Source of the DNA: Sisyra terminalis
Taxonomy: Eukaryota > Arthropoda > Insecta > Neuroptera > Sisyridae
Direction: 5' to 3'
Length of the DNA: 64,000 nt
Assembly (NCBI GenBank): GCA_958496175.1
Contig: OY292275.1
Coordinates: 11,222,001-11,286,000 of the forward strand
Made by a program: the position numbers and the translations under genes. Within the stretch, counting starts at the first letter, position 1, and every line of letters begins with the position of its first letter. A model generated the notes under the pieces. It did no database searches, was not told where the DNA came from, and was given only the letters and a program-made list of their open reading frames with translations. Below, in pieces: positions 36,131 through 47,970 of this stretch.

Positions 36131-37525
36131 AAGTTATGAAGGGCTTAAAGATAGCTTTCGCTCTTGAAAATCAATCATTTTTATGGAAAGTCAACAATAG
36201 AGGAAAAATATTCCATTTTCAAAAACCATACGAAACATGTATGCAGGGATATTTAAAAAATGGATCGAATTTTGTAAGCCATATTGTAATACGTTGAAAA
36301 GCTTTTTTCTGTATAGTTGAAACATTAAATGGGGATGGGGAGCTTTTACTAGTTTAATAGAATAAACATACTAAATGAACTGTTAGTTTAAATGAAAAAA
36401 ATATTTTTGAATATTTGTTATATAATTTTTCATGACTTATCTAATATTTTCTATATTTATGTGCAATTTGTTTTCATCCCTCATAAATTTGATGTGTTTG
36501 TAGGTATAAATTTTTCTAAGAAATTCTATAATTTTTACTTCAAAGTAATGAATAAATGAGGTATAAAGTCCATGAGGTATGTTTGTCAAATCCTTAACAT
36601 CTTTGCCTCCAAAACAAAAAATGCTCTAATAGTCCCTATAAATAACAGTCAATTTTTCGTTGCATACTAGGAGACATCTAACACTATATTTTAAGGAATC
36701 ATGACACTTGCTCCCCTGGAAAAATCTCCTCACTAAAATATCCCTGCGATTAATTATTTTGATTTTGATTTTAGTCCGTAGATTTTAGTTAGGAACGTTT
36801 ATCTTTGCGAAAGTTCACTATAAGGAAGGTTAAGTTATGAAGAGCTTAAAGAGAGCTTTCAATTTTAAAAATCAATAATTTTTATGGAAATTCAACAAAA
36901 GAGTAACCATTTTCCTTTTCCAAAAAACATATGAAGCATTTATGTTGGGATATTTATAAAAATTTGAACGAATTTAGTAAGCTGTATATCAATACGTTGA
37001 AAAGCTTTTCACTGTAAAGTTGAAACATTAAACGGGGATGGGGAGCTTTTACTAGTTTAATAAAATAAACATACTAAATGAACTGTTAATTTAAATGAAA
37101 AAAAACATTTTGAATATTTGCTATAATATTTCTAGACTTATCTAATATTTTTTTACATTTATGTGCAATTTGTTTTCATCCCTCATAAATTTGATGTGTT
37201 CGTAGGTCTAAATTTTTTTCAGAAATTCTATAATTTTTACTTTAAACTAATGAATAGATGAGGTATAGAGTCCAATATATGTTAGTCGAACTCTAAAAAT
37301 CTTTGCCTCTAAAAAGTGCCCTAATAATCCATATAAATAATAGTCAATTCTTCGTTGCATAGGGGACATCAAACACTATATTTTGAAGAGTCATGACATA
37401 TGCTCCCCCGGAAAACTATCCCCACTAAAATATTCCTGTGATTAATTATTTTGATTTTAATTTTATTCCGTAGATTTTAGTTAGGAAGTTTATTGTTGCG
37501 AAAGTTTATTGTTAGGAAGGTTAAT
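36131..37525. repeat. tandem duplication, 701-bp unit, about 90% similar
   Basis: AAGTTATGAAGRGCTTAAAG starts at 36131 and again at 36832, and all following blocks recur in order (GGGGATGGGGAGCTTTTACT, TGTGCAATTTGTTTTCATCC, TTTTCGTTGCATA, CTCCCC, TCCGTAGATTTTAGTTAGGA). Unit 2 is slightly shorter through small deletions. The estimate of similarity is by eye. No open frame is conserved between units, so this is a non-coding segmental tandem duplication. Confidence 0.8.
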
Positions 37526-37690
37526 CATGGAGATTGATCACCGTTGGGAACGTTCATCGTTGCAAACATTGCGAAAAAAATTAGTTAGTAGGATAAAAAG
37601 CTCCTGAAAATTTTCTAAAAAAATTATCCTTTTAATTCAGTAGATCCTGAAAAATTAAACCATTGCATTTAAATTCCTCTTTTCCTCTAA

Positions 37691-38325
37691 AAGTACTATA
37701 AATTTTGATATAAGCTTGGATCAGGAACGTCGAAATTTGAGAACTGTTTTCGAATGGTTTCGATATTATTCCTGTACGTATTGTTCACTCGAATGCAATT
37801 TGTACGTAAATTTTGACATGTCCGAAATGAAGTAGCGACTGTTATTTTCAAATATGTATTTATATTGTATTATATAAAATCTGTAAAATTAAATTTTCTA
37901 AATAAAGTTTACTTTGGTTCAAGTCCATTTCAGCACACCCACAATCTGGCAACGTTACATTTTCGACTTTGTTTTAATTTAATTCGCGATTAAATCGCTC
38001 CATAATAACAATTTGCCCACAAAAGAGAGATTTATACCATATTAGAATTGAATTAACAAAAATATCGCGAATTAAATTAAAAACAAAATCGAAAATGCAA
38101 TGTTGGCAGATTGTGGGTGTGCTAAAATGGACTTGAGACGAAAATTCAATTTTACATATTATAATATAAATACATATTTGAAAATAAACGTCACTTCTTC
38201 ATTTCTGACATGTTAAAGTTTACGTACAAATTGCATTCGAGTGAACAATACGTACCCATTCGGAATAGTTCTTTTCAGTTCGGAATATCTCGACGTTCCT
38301 GATCCAAGCTTATACCAAAATTTTT
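37691..38325. mobile_element. about 630-bp foldback element, family F3
   Basis: Inverted arms: TATAAGCTTGGATCAGGAAC at 37710 pairs with GTTCCTGATCCAAGCTTATA at 38295. Further in, ATTGTTCACTCGAATGCAAT pairs with ATTGCATTCGAGTGAACAAT, and TCCATTTCAGCACACCCACA with TGTGGGTGTGCTAAAATGGA. The arms are about 280 bp. The centre (ATTCGCGATTAAATCGC) also folds. A diverged fragment lies at 20455-20630. No target duplication could be fixed because the outer ends fade into TTTTGATATAAG / TTATACCAAAATTT. No coding capacity. Confidence 0.75.
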
Positions 38326-38329
38326 TGTG

Positions 38330-39460
38330 CCCTCTTTAGTGGAATTATGTTGGAGAGATTTTATCTGGGGAGATTTCGTGATGGAACCATACTTTGATAT
38401 TTAGTAATAATTGCTTCATGTTGAATAATTTATACAAATAGAGGTATTCAAATAAATTGGTTTCAAGTTTTATTTTTCTATCACATTTAATTATACATCG
38501 TAACTACTAATAAATACAATAATTTGTGTTTTATTTATTCATCATTTGCCGAAATTCGGACAGTTTTTAATCAAATTTATTAAGGGATGGCTTTTGATAT
38601 CTACTCAATAGTTTAGTATGTTAATAACTCAAATTTCAATTATTTTTGATGGAATAAAAATATTAGATTACTACTTTTAAAGATGTATGTTCTTAGTAAA
38701 CCTCAATTGTTAGTAACTATAAAAGAATCAAGGAATTTAATACTTTTTTTTCTTATATGACACGTTATATATTTAAACTCTGTAACTAGTGCAAGTATGC
38801 TCAATTTTCTCATACAGGGTGCATCGCGCTTTCGCACTTCTTAATTCCTGCATTGTCAATAATACTCAATAAACGATTTATTAACGTCTTGCATTGTTTC
38901 AGTGATGAATTTTTCAAGAAAAAAAACCACAAACACATATTGTCCTGGTGAGGATATCATCCATTGACCCCTCTGTCATTGTCTCGCCGCTAATCGTTTC
39001 GGACTTTTGTTGGAAACGAGTTCATTTTCCGTTACATTATTTATCATTATACCCATGTAAGAAAACTAAGTTCAAAGACATTGAAAAAATAACAATACTT
39101 AATCGAAAATATGTTGCACACTGAAACCACCCGAAAAAAATTGCACTAATTGATCATGAAAATATGAATTTATTGATTTGTTATTGATATATTATATACG
39201 TATGTCAAAATATGCAAATACTTTTGGAAATGTGATTATGAATCGTTGAACTGTTTGGCGATTGTTGCAATCATGTGTGACCTCTTTGTTTTTATGTTAT
39301 ATTTCGGTTCGGGAAGATAAATGTGTCTGAATTTGATTATTATGCCCCAAAAGTTGAAGTTTTAATCGTTTTAATAGAAATTTTTCCCGTTTTTTTTTAA
39401 CTGAAATTTTCTAAGGGTTTCATTTGTTTGAAATTCGCAGAAACGGTTATTATGGAACTT
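38330..39460. other. A+T-rich intergenic DNA
   Basis: No recognised gene, foldback or tandem repeat. Confidence 0.4.
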
Positions 39461-39530
39461 GATTGTATTTTATGAGTTCAAGATTGAATAGAATTGTTTA
39501 CAGTAAATATTTTCGAGAGTTAAATGTTAA

Positions 39531-39929
39531 TTGTTATTCCTTGGTGAATTTGATAAAAATCTTATTAAGGAAGGTTATATTGTTCGGTATTGCTTCTGGA
39601 AAAACGGAAACGCATGCCGTATCGCACGTAAGTTGCATCCCATTGCAAGTGCATGGACCTATCCAAGGACAACACAGCAAGAGTTCAAAACAAAAATAAA
39701 AATGCGTCAACGGAGAAATTCCTTCATCAAGAATTTGTTTTCCACGCTTATTCCAGGCATCACACCAATAGAAGAACCAATCTTGGGTCCAAACCTATCT
39801 AATTCTGCCCCATTTTGGCCAAACTCCGTGAAAAGTGGAAATCCGCGAACGCCAAACGAGCATTCTGGAAATTTCCATTGGCATGAATCGTCGAATTTGT
39901 TGACGATTTGTTGGCGGCAAATACTTTAA
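39531..39929 (+). other. G+C-richer block with long open frames on both strands, unrecognised
   Basis: On the plus strand 132 codons are open (ACRIARKLHPIASAWTYPRT, later PGITPIEEPILGPNLS). On the minus strand 39929-39707 is also open and reads CQWKFPECSFGVRGFPLFTE, later PKIGSSIGVMPGISVENKF, before a TGA. I recognise neither. Base composition departs from the surrounding A+T-rich DNA from about 39590 to 39930, so the block may be an exon, a retrocopy or an old transposon fragment. The minus frame follows a weak acceptor-like TTTTTTTTAAAG. No choice between strands can be justified. Confidence 0.3.
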
Positions 39930-39949
39930 AAAAAAGCAACCGAAGTGTT

Positions 39950-42900
39950 AAATTCTTACATTATGACGATCTATAGTAAGTTTAGTGTCAACAATCAGGT
40001 TTATGCGTGGTTCTTGGCAAACTATCATCTTACACCTTGAACTTTCAAACTATACCACAAGCACGTTGCCTAATCTACCCAAAAATCTACCAATCGAATT
40101 CGCCAATTTGTTTTTTCGATAGCAAAAAAGCGTTTTATCCCGCACGCTTTTAATGTTTTCATTCATGAAAGTACTATAAATGTATGTAAACATTGTAAAT
40201 ATAGGTCGTTTACCTGCAAGAAGAAGAGCGGCGAACCGATCGCCTTGTCGCATCATGACGCCCCTGCTAAAGTGCGATGAATTTGGAATAATAAAATTAG
40301 CGCACATTACACAGACAATGTCGCATTTTCAGATCAAGGATACAAAATATATTCAACATATTTATTATTTACTATAAAATGCACTATTTATATTAATAGT
40401 TGCATTTCTTTGAACTGAAATCTTAACGTCAACAACACACAATTGTTCAGTACAGACTTGAAAATGACAAATAAGGTGTATTGCACTGAGAATGCAGATA
40501 AAGTCGCAATTGATTCGTTTGTATTATAAAAAAAATTTAATACAAAAATAAATTGATGTTTTTTTCGCGGATGTCAATTCAAATGGAAAGCTCAATTCGC
40601 AGAATAAGATATGGGAATAGTATCAATTCCAATAATGTGTGAATCATTCTGCAAAAAAATCGTTTCTTCCAGATACAAGTTGCATCATTTTTAGTAATAA
40701 GTATGTCGCTCAGATTTAAGGCAAAACTTTAACCAAGTGAAACAATTGTATGAAAATTATATTCTTAAATTCTAAAACGTTAACCTAACATGATTTTTTT
40801 AAGGGAGAAGTGACTCGTGAAACAATAAAAATGGATTTAAAGTTTGAATTCTAGAATTCCTTTTTGAAAATCAAACTATACCTACATAAAAAACTACCAA
40901 AAAAATTAAGATTTTATAGACAACAAATTTTGACGAGATGACGCCAAATTGGAATCTAGAAGTTTTACTGCTTTTTGGCTAATATCGATAACTATTTAAA
41001 AGTGAAAATATTAAATTTCGGTAGCATACCCAAAAGAAAAAATGTTTTTAAATGCAACAGATGTATTTTTTAAAGCAACAATATTAGAATTCATAGTTTG
41101 ATGCATTTTTGCTCTAGAATTTTGCCAGCGATATTTATATATTATATTTTAATAGACATATATTTTTTATTACTTTGTAACCAAGAGGAACCTAAACTTG
41201 AAAATTTAGGAGTAAACTTTTAATAAATGGAAAACTGATTAATTTTATTTTCGAAGTTCACTGCCTCCTGAAACTGTTTTGAAGCTTTTATGTAGAGATC
41301 CCTAATCCTATGCCTCCGGGCACTACGGAATTCATGAACTATTTTTCCCGCAGGCCACTACTGTAATAAGGTGCATTTTGTACAGTCGCTAGTTCATCTG
41401 TAGCGATAAAGCTAACAAAGTTTAGCCTTTTCGCCGAATTCTTTCAGATGTATCATGCACGTCATTCACTAGACATGATTTTCTCTATTAATATATTTCC
41501 TTAAAGAGCGCATAGTTGATACATTTATTGCTTTATGTTTACCAACAAAGCTTACAAATGTTTACCAACAAGTATTGGCGATTATTACTCGCATTATATC
41601 CACACATCAATGCAATAAAATGATTATATCCGTACATTGACATTCAATAGAAGGCTTCATTTGTAGCTCAAATTTTGGCGCACATGTTAAATGAAAATTC
41701 ACCTGTATTGTCGTAAAACTGAAATTTTTAAAGTGAACTCACTATACAGTTCGTAGAAGCCAATTATTTTATTTATTGATCGATAAGATCACAAACATTA
41801 TTTCCAACGAAAAGTCTGTCATCCTTTGGTGTTGTTTCCCCCCCTCCGCAAATTTTACTTTTTCCAAAATTTTTTTTTGAACCATGCTAGAAATAAATGA
41901 AATATTTATCATTAAAATAATGATTTCGCACCAAAAAGATTTTTTAATAATTTGCTATGGTGCTATCAAATGACACTAACGCTTTCGTTATCGATTTCAG
42001 GCGAACATATCAGGCAAAAAGCTTAGGAATTTGATTGTTAGAAAATTTTTGCTGCTTCCTTTTTAATAAAAACTATTGTATCTTTATCTATCATGGATCA
42101 ATAAAAGAAATTACTTTTTTTTAAATTTTACAAGTATTTTTTTCCTTTGACAATACCAAACTTTTAAATTTCCTTTTCCTTAAAAAAATAATTATTTTTC
42201 CCAGTCCTTCTACAGTGTCATCAGATTTAAGAAGCTAAGGACTTCTGCAGTAATACATTATCAACCCTTTAAAGTAGCTTTTAAGTAATACAATTCCCTT
42301 TATTTTGATGTTTTTATTTTTGTAGAACATTCATTTATTAATTGTGAAAAATATATATTTTTAGTACGGAATAAATTACATTTATTTCCAAAATATGTTA
42401 AACAATGTAAATATACAACCTTATACACGTTAATATACATAACATTGTTATGTGATTCCAATGCTAGGACTTCCACTTAACGAAAAGCTTAAAAAACAAA
42501 TCTTTTAACAATAAAAATGAATAAACCTAATAATTCCGTTACTAGTAGTTTGCAATAATCCAAACGATTATAAACTAATTTCCGTTTAACGCTGACTCTA
42601 AATAAGGAAAATGTTTTCATTGGCAAAAGCATAACCGTGTTTTATTTCCCAAGGTGCCCATTGGTCAGGAAAATCTTCAACTTGACAAAAAATTATGGAA
42701 ATTTCAAATTAATTCGGTATTAAACTAGAATATTAGGATTTAAGTTTAAAAAAATGAAGACTTTACCGTAAATAAACATACAAAGCAGAGTCTGTGTATT
42801 GAAACTATACAAAGTTGAAGAGAAAATAATATGAAAATTATGAATATGAACATAACTTCAAAAGAATATAAAAAAATACAACATTATTTGCTTTTATTTT

Positions 42901-43400
42901 ACAATATTTGATGACTAATTTGATTAGTCTTGAGCTTTTTTCAAAAATAAGGTCAGGGAATAAAAACAAATTTGTCCAGGAAATTCAGGGAAAATCATGG
43001 AGTTTATGTTTAAGAAAAATCCAAACACCCAAACAAACATAAAAACCGTTTTTGTATATTATTCAATCCATTTGATAAACCTTTGTGCTCCGTTCTAATG
43101 AACACCACCTATTTTTATAAGGCTACATAATATTGTCGACATTTTTTGAAAAAAAAAATTAAGTAGTCTATACTGTTTTCCCCAAACAACACGGAAATGT
43201 CCGATATCACCTCCGAAAAGATGCATTGTTCCTTTTTCCAATTCCTTATTTTACTTAAATTGCAATTATTATTCATCATTTTTAAGTAAACTAGAAGTAC
43301 CCATAGCAAAGAATAAAGCTAACAAAAGATACTTAATTTGAGTTTCCATACGCTTTGCTATGTTTGCCTTATAAGCAGAGTAAAACAAGCCAAGCCTATA
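39950..43400. other. A+T-rich intergenic DNA
   Basis: No gene recognised. The antisense pair of frames at 40050-40307 (minus) and 40180-40377 (plus) have no motifs. A somewhat G+C-richer patch at 41320-41420 is not coding in any frame that I can defend. Frame 43115-43309 (minus) has no motif. Confidence 0.4.
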
Positions 43401-43407
43401 TTATGAT

Positions 43408-43577
43408 TTCTACAAGCTCTTCTGGAGTTTGACATAAATCTAAATTCAATAACTCCTCCAACTTAGTGCTTTCAAAGTTTATTAGTTTATCTTTGCGTTT
43501 TTTGTCATTGGTATCAAAATGACCATTTTTAAAACACCAAAACACAAATTTACATGTTTTTATTGATGAACCATGTT
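43408..43577 (-). pseudogene. mariner transposase relic C, N-terminal fragment
   Basis: The minus strand translates as FVFWCFKNGHFDTNDKKRKD, then FESTKLEELLNLDLCQTPEE, then LVEI. This aligns with the mariner DNA-binding region RWFQRFKSGDFDVEDKERSG, FEDEELEALLDEDPCQTQEE, LA. It retains CQT-EEL more clearly than relics A and B. No catalytic D,D(34)D region was found on either side. It is on the opposite strand to relics A and B and lacks their C-terminal piece. Confidence 0.75.
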
Positions 43578-43599
43578 ATCCATATCCTGTACACAGTTA

Positions 43600-44590
43600 T
43601 AGATGTACATCAGCTGTGCTTTTGCTGAAGTTTAACTGAGTTTTGTAGGCGCAAGAGTTTAGATAGTTAGAGTACAAGGTAAGTATGTTGTTTAGATTTC
43701 AACGAAATGGTAGAACATGATTTTTCAATAGCGAAGTGGAGGGTAAAGGATAAGCGAAGCAAAAGCAGTAAAAGCAAAGCTTGTCTTATAAGCAGAGCAA
43801 AGTAAGTAAAGCGTATATTAAGTTCCACAAAAATACGTTTACACCAGAAGTTGCAATAGAAGTTCCAATGGAAAACGTTGACATTGTTTTCATTGTAATT
43901 TCGATGGAAATAGAAAAGTTGAGTGGAACAACCGAGAGAATTGCAGGAACGACCTTGACCATGATGGATTCAGTGGCGGTCGTTGCAGTATCGCTATTGG
44001 CAGTGAAAAGAACTGCATTTCACTTTCACTATCACCGTTCCACTTTGTATCTCTCTATGTTCATCAAATATAGCTATAAAATGCAGACTTGATGAATCAA
44101 TCTTGTACACGTACGATACCTACAATTCTTTCGTAGAGAAATAATGACCATATCCATAAATAACCACACCGGTTTTCTATTCGATTACGATCCAATTACG
44201 TGCACAGAAAAAAAAGTGCACAAAAAGTCTTAAGTATTAGCACGAGACGACGGAATCCTTCGAGGCGATATACTTCTGGTTTCCGCGATTATTTCTGAGC
44301 TATATGGAAACAGTTGACGTGTGGACGATAATTGAGATTAGACACACTTTTGCTTTTTTCATCTGCTAATTGCTATGGTAAATAGTTTTTGAAATATCAC
44401 AGTGAAATTATGAGTTGATTATGAAAATTTTCCATGATTTTTGGCAGATGTTACATCATGAAAACTAAAAGTGGTTTCAATGGACGGATTTGTTAGCAAA
44501 ATTTTTGAACCTTTCGATTTCATTGTGTTTTCCATCATTACCAGAAGTTCTTAACATTTTAACAGTTAGTATCTAATAGATTGATAAAAT
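43600..44590. other. intergenic DNA with a weak open frame
   Basis: The plus frame 43781-44092 (103 codons) contains PEVAIEVPMENVDIVFIVIS and AVVAVSLLAVKRTAF, which look partly membrane-like, but the antisense strand is equally open there and no homologue comes to mind. GCAAAGC and TAAGCAGAGC words recur between 43.35 and 43.82 kb. Confidence 0.25.
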
Positions 44591-44736
44591 GCTCAAAGGA
44601 CAAGGATCAAAAACATGCGGTTAAAACTTTATTTATTACATGCGACGTTTCGGCTCTTTATTTAGTCTTCTTCAGGCATTCGTAAAAAATCGTTTTAACT
44701 TTGTTAATAATTATCGTTGTCATAATTCATTTTCGG

Positions 44737-45600
44737 TTGAGTCAACACTCAAATCCCCTGATTCCGCCACTTTTGCACGAAAATAAAAGACGGCCAAAAA
44801 GAAAAGTGCCTAGTGATCAAGTAGAGGCATAGGGAGATTCCTCCACTGGGAGTGATCTCCATCACGTCAGCTCCGGCCACCAAATCGGATAATAAGACCT
44901 AAATCCTGCTGGCCGATTTATATATATATATATATATATATTAAGGGGTGTTTTTGAATTTCTTTGCTTCCAGGGGCTAAAATGCTCCCAAATTGATAAA
45001 AAATAAATTCCCTGAAAATTTGAGCTCTTAATATTAACTTTATGATAGTCCGCTTTCCAACTTAAGTTTCTTATGGAAATAACGTGAGAAAAAAATATTT
45101 TTTTCTTTAGAATTCCATAACTCAACAACAAATAAATCGAAAGTAACTAACCGCGTCACGTTTATTGTAAATTTAACGCTCTACAAAAAAGAGCTCTTAT
45201 GATTTTTCGCTAAGCCTATTGGCTTAAGAGTTATTGGTTTATCTATTGGCTTAAGAATGCGGCACTAATGGTCAATGAAAATATAAGCCAATAGGTTTAG
45301 TGAAAAATCATAAGAGCTCTTTTTTGTAGAACGTTCAATTTACAATAAACATGATACGATTAGTTACTTTCGATTTATTTGTTGTTGAGTTATGGAATTC
45401 TAAAGAAAAAATAATTTTTTTCTCACGTTATTTTCATAAGAAACTTACGTTGGAAAGCGGACTATCATAAAGTTAATATTAAGAGCTCAAATTTTCGGGG
45501 AATTTATTTTTTATCAATTTGGAAGCATTTGAGCCCCTGGGAGTAAAGAAATTCACCACCTAACCACCAAAAAACCATATTATATATAATATATATAATA
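44737..45600 (+). mobile_element. retroelement-like insertion with a (TA)n tail, itself split by a MITE
   Basis: It starts GGTTGAGTCAACACTCAAAT and has a G+C-richer 3' segment (CACGTCAGCTCCGGCCACCA, CCTGCTGGCCGATTTA) that runs into (TA)n at 44918-44940. The (TA)n resumes after the MITE at 45580-45600. A short 3' fragment, a simple-repeat tail and a direct repeat of ATTCATTTT fit a 5'-truncated non-LTR retroelement or SINE. No reverse transcriptase is present. Confidence 0.5.
44941..45562. mobile_element. foldback MITE, family F1-related, in (TA)n
   Basis: The left end TTAAGGGGTGTTTTTGAATT pairs with the right end AATTCACCACCTAA. The arms share CCTGAAAATTTGAGCTCTTA, AGTCCGCTTTCCAAC and AAAAGAGCTCTTATGATTTT. 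The AAATTTGAGCTCTTAATATTAA stretch parallels the AGTTTGAGCCCTTAATATTA of family F1 and the F1-like copy at 54.7 kb, so the three subfamilies are related. The frame at 44862-45131 is arm sequence. Confidence 0.65.
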
Positions 45601-45665
45601 ATTCATTTTTGAAGACACGGTACAGTTGGTAAAAACAATAATAGAACTTCCAAGGTATACAAAAT

Positions 45666-47962
45666 TTCGTTAAGAAATAAATAATTTTTCGGTAAAAATA
45701 ATAATTGTAAAATTCAGTTAAAAATTTACACTAGTTTTAAAACTCAACCGCTCGGCATTGCGTAGTCTAGTTAGTATATTTTTGATGGAATTTGAAAATC
45801 CTATCTTAAAATCCAACATTTATGAAGTAAGCGCATTAGCATAGACAATGTAACAATTATTCTCGATAGATGATAGATAATGGGTACAGTAGGGTTTGCA
45901 TGGTAAAACTGCATCCACGGTTTTTTCGATTTAAACTCAGGGGATCGTTTTAATACTGAATAAAAAAAATGACCAATTTTACAGCTCAGTACTCCCTGAA
46001 TTTGAATCGAAAATACCGCGGTAGCCAATTTTCCCATGCAAACCCTGCTATACCGTTTGTCACATAATTTCTAGCAATATCCCTTACAGAAGTGATCAAC
46101 GAATTTTTACTTTTCGGATAAGACCTTTTTTTTCATCCATAAAACTGCTATTACCGCCAGCAATCGGAAGAAATATTAATTAAAATCACCAATTTTTCTT
46201 ACAAATTTATAGAGAAAAAAAATTAGGCAGTCATTGATCTGATCTTTATTTGAGTATTAAAATGCAGTTTATCAGAGGAACAAAGTACGAACGTCGACTT
46301 ATCACAGCTGAATAATCGCAAAAAGTTCACATTACCACAAAAAACTGTTAATTCAGCAATTGAAGAGATAAAATAATTTCGTGATGCAACTGCATTGATA
46401 AACTATTAACACAGCAAAAGAGCCATGAACTCGTACATTTACGTTTCATATTTGGTATATCAAACAAATAATATAAATAGCTCCAAATAGCTCAATCTGG
46501 TCGAATATCTCTTAATTTTTATCATCAATTCGGCATTCGTCTCATAAAACATTTTATTACACATACAGCAAAAACAACAAACTTTTTAATGTTCTTATCC
46601 TTTTTTTTAATCAATTGAAATGTCGAAATCGAATCGTTTCCATTGCGTAGAACATCTGTGCTGTGGTCAGTAGTTTTCCCCAGTTTTTCGATGACAACCG
46701 CTTCAATTTGCCGGGGAGTAAATAACATTATTATGGTACAGATAATGTAAATATTTTCATTAAGCTTCATTTAGTAATTAAGACAGATTGAATGTTTCAT
46801 AATTGTTGTTAGCTTTAATCATAGGATAAAGTTTAACTTAAAAATGACATAAACAATTATATTCCTATACGAACGGGATGAGGTTTTACAATGTCACATC
46901 AGTCCAGTTCAATAACAAAATATTTGATCTTTATTGGTTTTAATATTATTATTTGTTCCTAGCGTTGTAAGTAAACAATCGACATGGCGTCTCGTCAATG
47001 AAAACACTTGGTAACCTTTGTGTTTTCCCGCAATAATAATATGAGAAAAATTTCAAATTTATTGGCAAAAATCTTTATGATTGTCGCTGATTATTTTTCA
47101 AAAATTATTTTGATGAAACAAAATATTATTGTGGTTCATTCATTTGTCGTTATAATTATTGAATGGTCAATCATAAATGTCTACAACACAAATGAACAAG
47201 ACGATCCTTGTATCCTTGAATATGTCTGTCGTATGCTTCTTTCCATTAATGTTTGTAGTTTTGTATTACTTCAACAATAAATGTGCTGCACAATTCAAAT
47301 ATAGCGCCAATTGTAGATTAGCTGTAAGAATTTTCTATGTCTATACTGTTCCTGGTCCTATTATTAGAGGCACTTAATTTTTTTATAATTTTAAGTATTG
47401 TACTAAATTTATTAAAATATTGTTACATTTTATTAACTTATAAATAGAAGTACCTAATGATTCAGGAAATTTATTTTCTTAATAAAGGTATAGTCTTGAT
47501 TATTACCTCTATTGATTAATTCCTTGATCCAGGAACGATTTTTTAAAATCTAACTATTTGACAGTAATAAAACGTCTATAACAGAGAAGAAGAGACAAAC
47601 GACATTTAAAAACAATCTCTGTGAGATTTCAATGTTGAATAGAAGGAGATAGAAATCATTCGAATTTATAAGAAGTATCTGGAACAGTCTAGAAGCTTCG
47701 AGAACGTGGAAAATAGGTATATAAATAGATTAACTATTGCCAGAGCAGTTACGAAAAAGTTACTACCAGTACAAGTTACAAAGTTCAAAATAAATCGCAT
47801 TAACCATTGGAATAATTGTTATAATAATACTTAATAAATTTAGGCAATACAGGCGTAACAATACTAAGGCGTGGGATTTAGAGTTAATAACTTATCAACT
47901 TGACGATTAGGTGATAATTTCAAAATGTGAAGACATAAATAATATGCTAAGTAAACTTAAAG
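45666..47962. other. A+T-rich intergenic DNA
   Basis: No gene supported. The minus frame 46770-46525 starts with a signal-peptide-like stretch (IYIICTIIMLFTPRQIEA) but has no family features and no neighbouring exons. Plus frames 47008-47280 and 47177-47377 are hydrophobic through A+T-bias. Minus frame 45801-46037 has no motif. The repeated GGTTTGCATGGTAAAACTG / CAATTTTCCCATGCAAACC pair (45892 and 46022) is a short inverted repeat. Confidence 0.35.
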
Positions 47963-47970
47963 ATGTATAT

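Larger units (their letters stand above)
44595..45665 (-). repeat. P2 hammerhead repeat split by an 864-bp insertion
   Basis: Bases 44595-44736 and 45601-45665 are the two parts of one minus-strand P2 unit. The left part has the core and the GACTTTGTTAATAATTATCG-like arm; the right part has ACGGTACAGTTGGTAAAA and ACTTCCAAG. On the minus strand 44640-44681 reads ATGCCTGAAGAAGACT, then GAGCCGAAACGTCGCAT. Helix I (ATGC with GCAT) is 4 bp and the cleavage triplet is GTC. The ATTCATTTT word at the break occurs on both sides (44727 and 45601), consistent with a target duplication of about 9-10 bp. Confidence 0.6.

Noticed and set aside
43269..43349. Minus 26-codon frame METQIKYLLLALFFAMGTSS as a signal peptide exon
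   Set aside because: It sits directly beside mariner relic C, has no donor site at its end and no downstream exon.
43781..44092. 103-codon plus frame as a gene
   Set aside because: The antisense strand is open over the same region, no motif is recognised and there is no ATG context or neighbour to support it.
46525..46770. 81-codon minus frame with a signal-peptide-like start, possible small secreted peptide
   Set aside because: The hydrophobic start is expected from A+T-rich DNA; there is no cysteine pattern, no family match and no neighbouring exon.
47008..47377. Hydrophobic plus frames as a chemoreceptor fragment
   Set aside because: No TYhxxxxxQF-type receptor motif, no splice phase pattern, and overlapping frames are equally hydrophobic.
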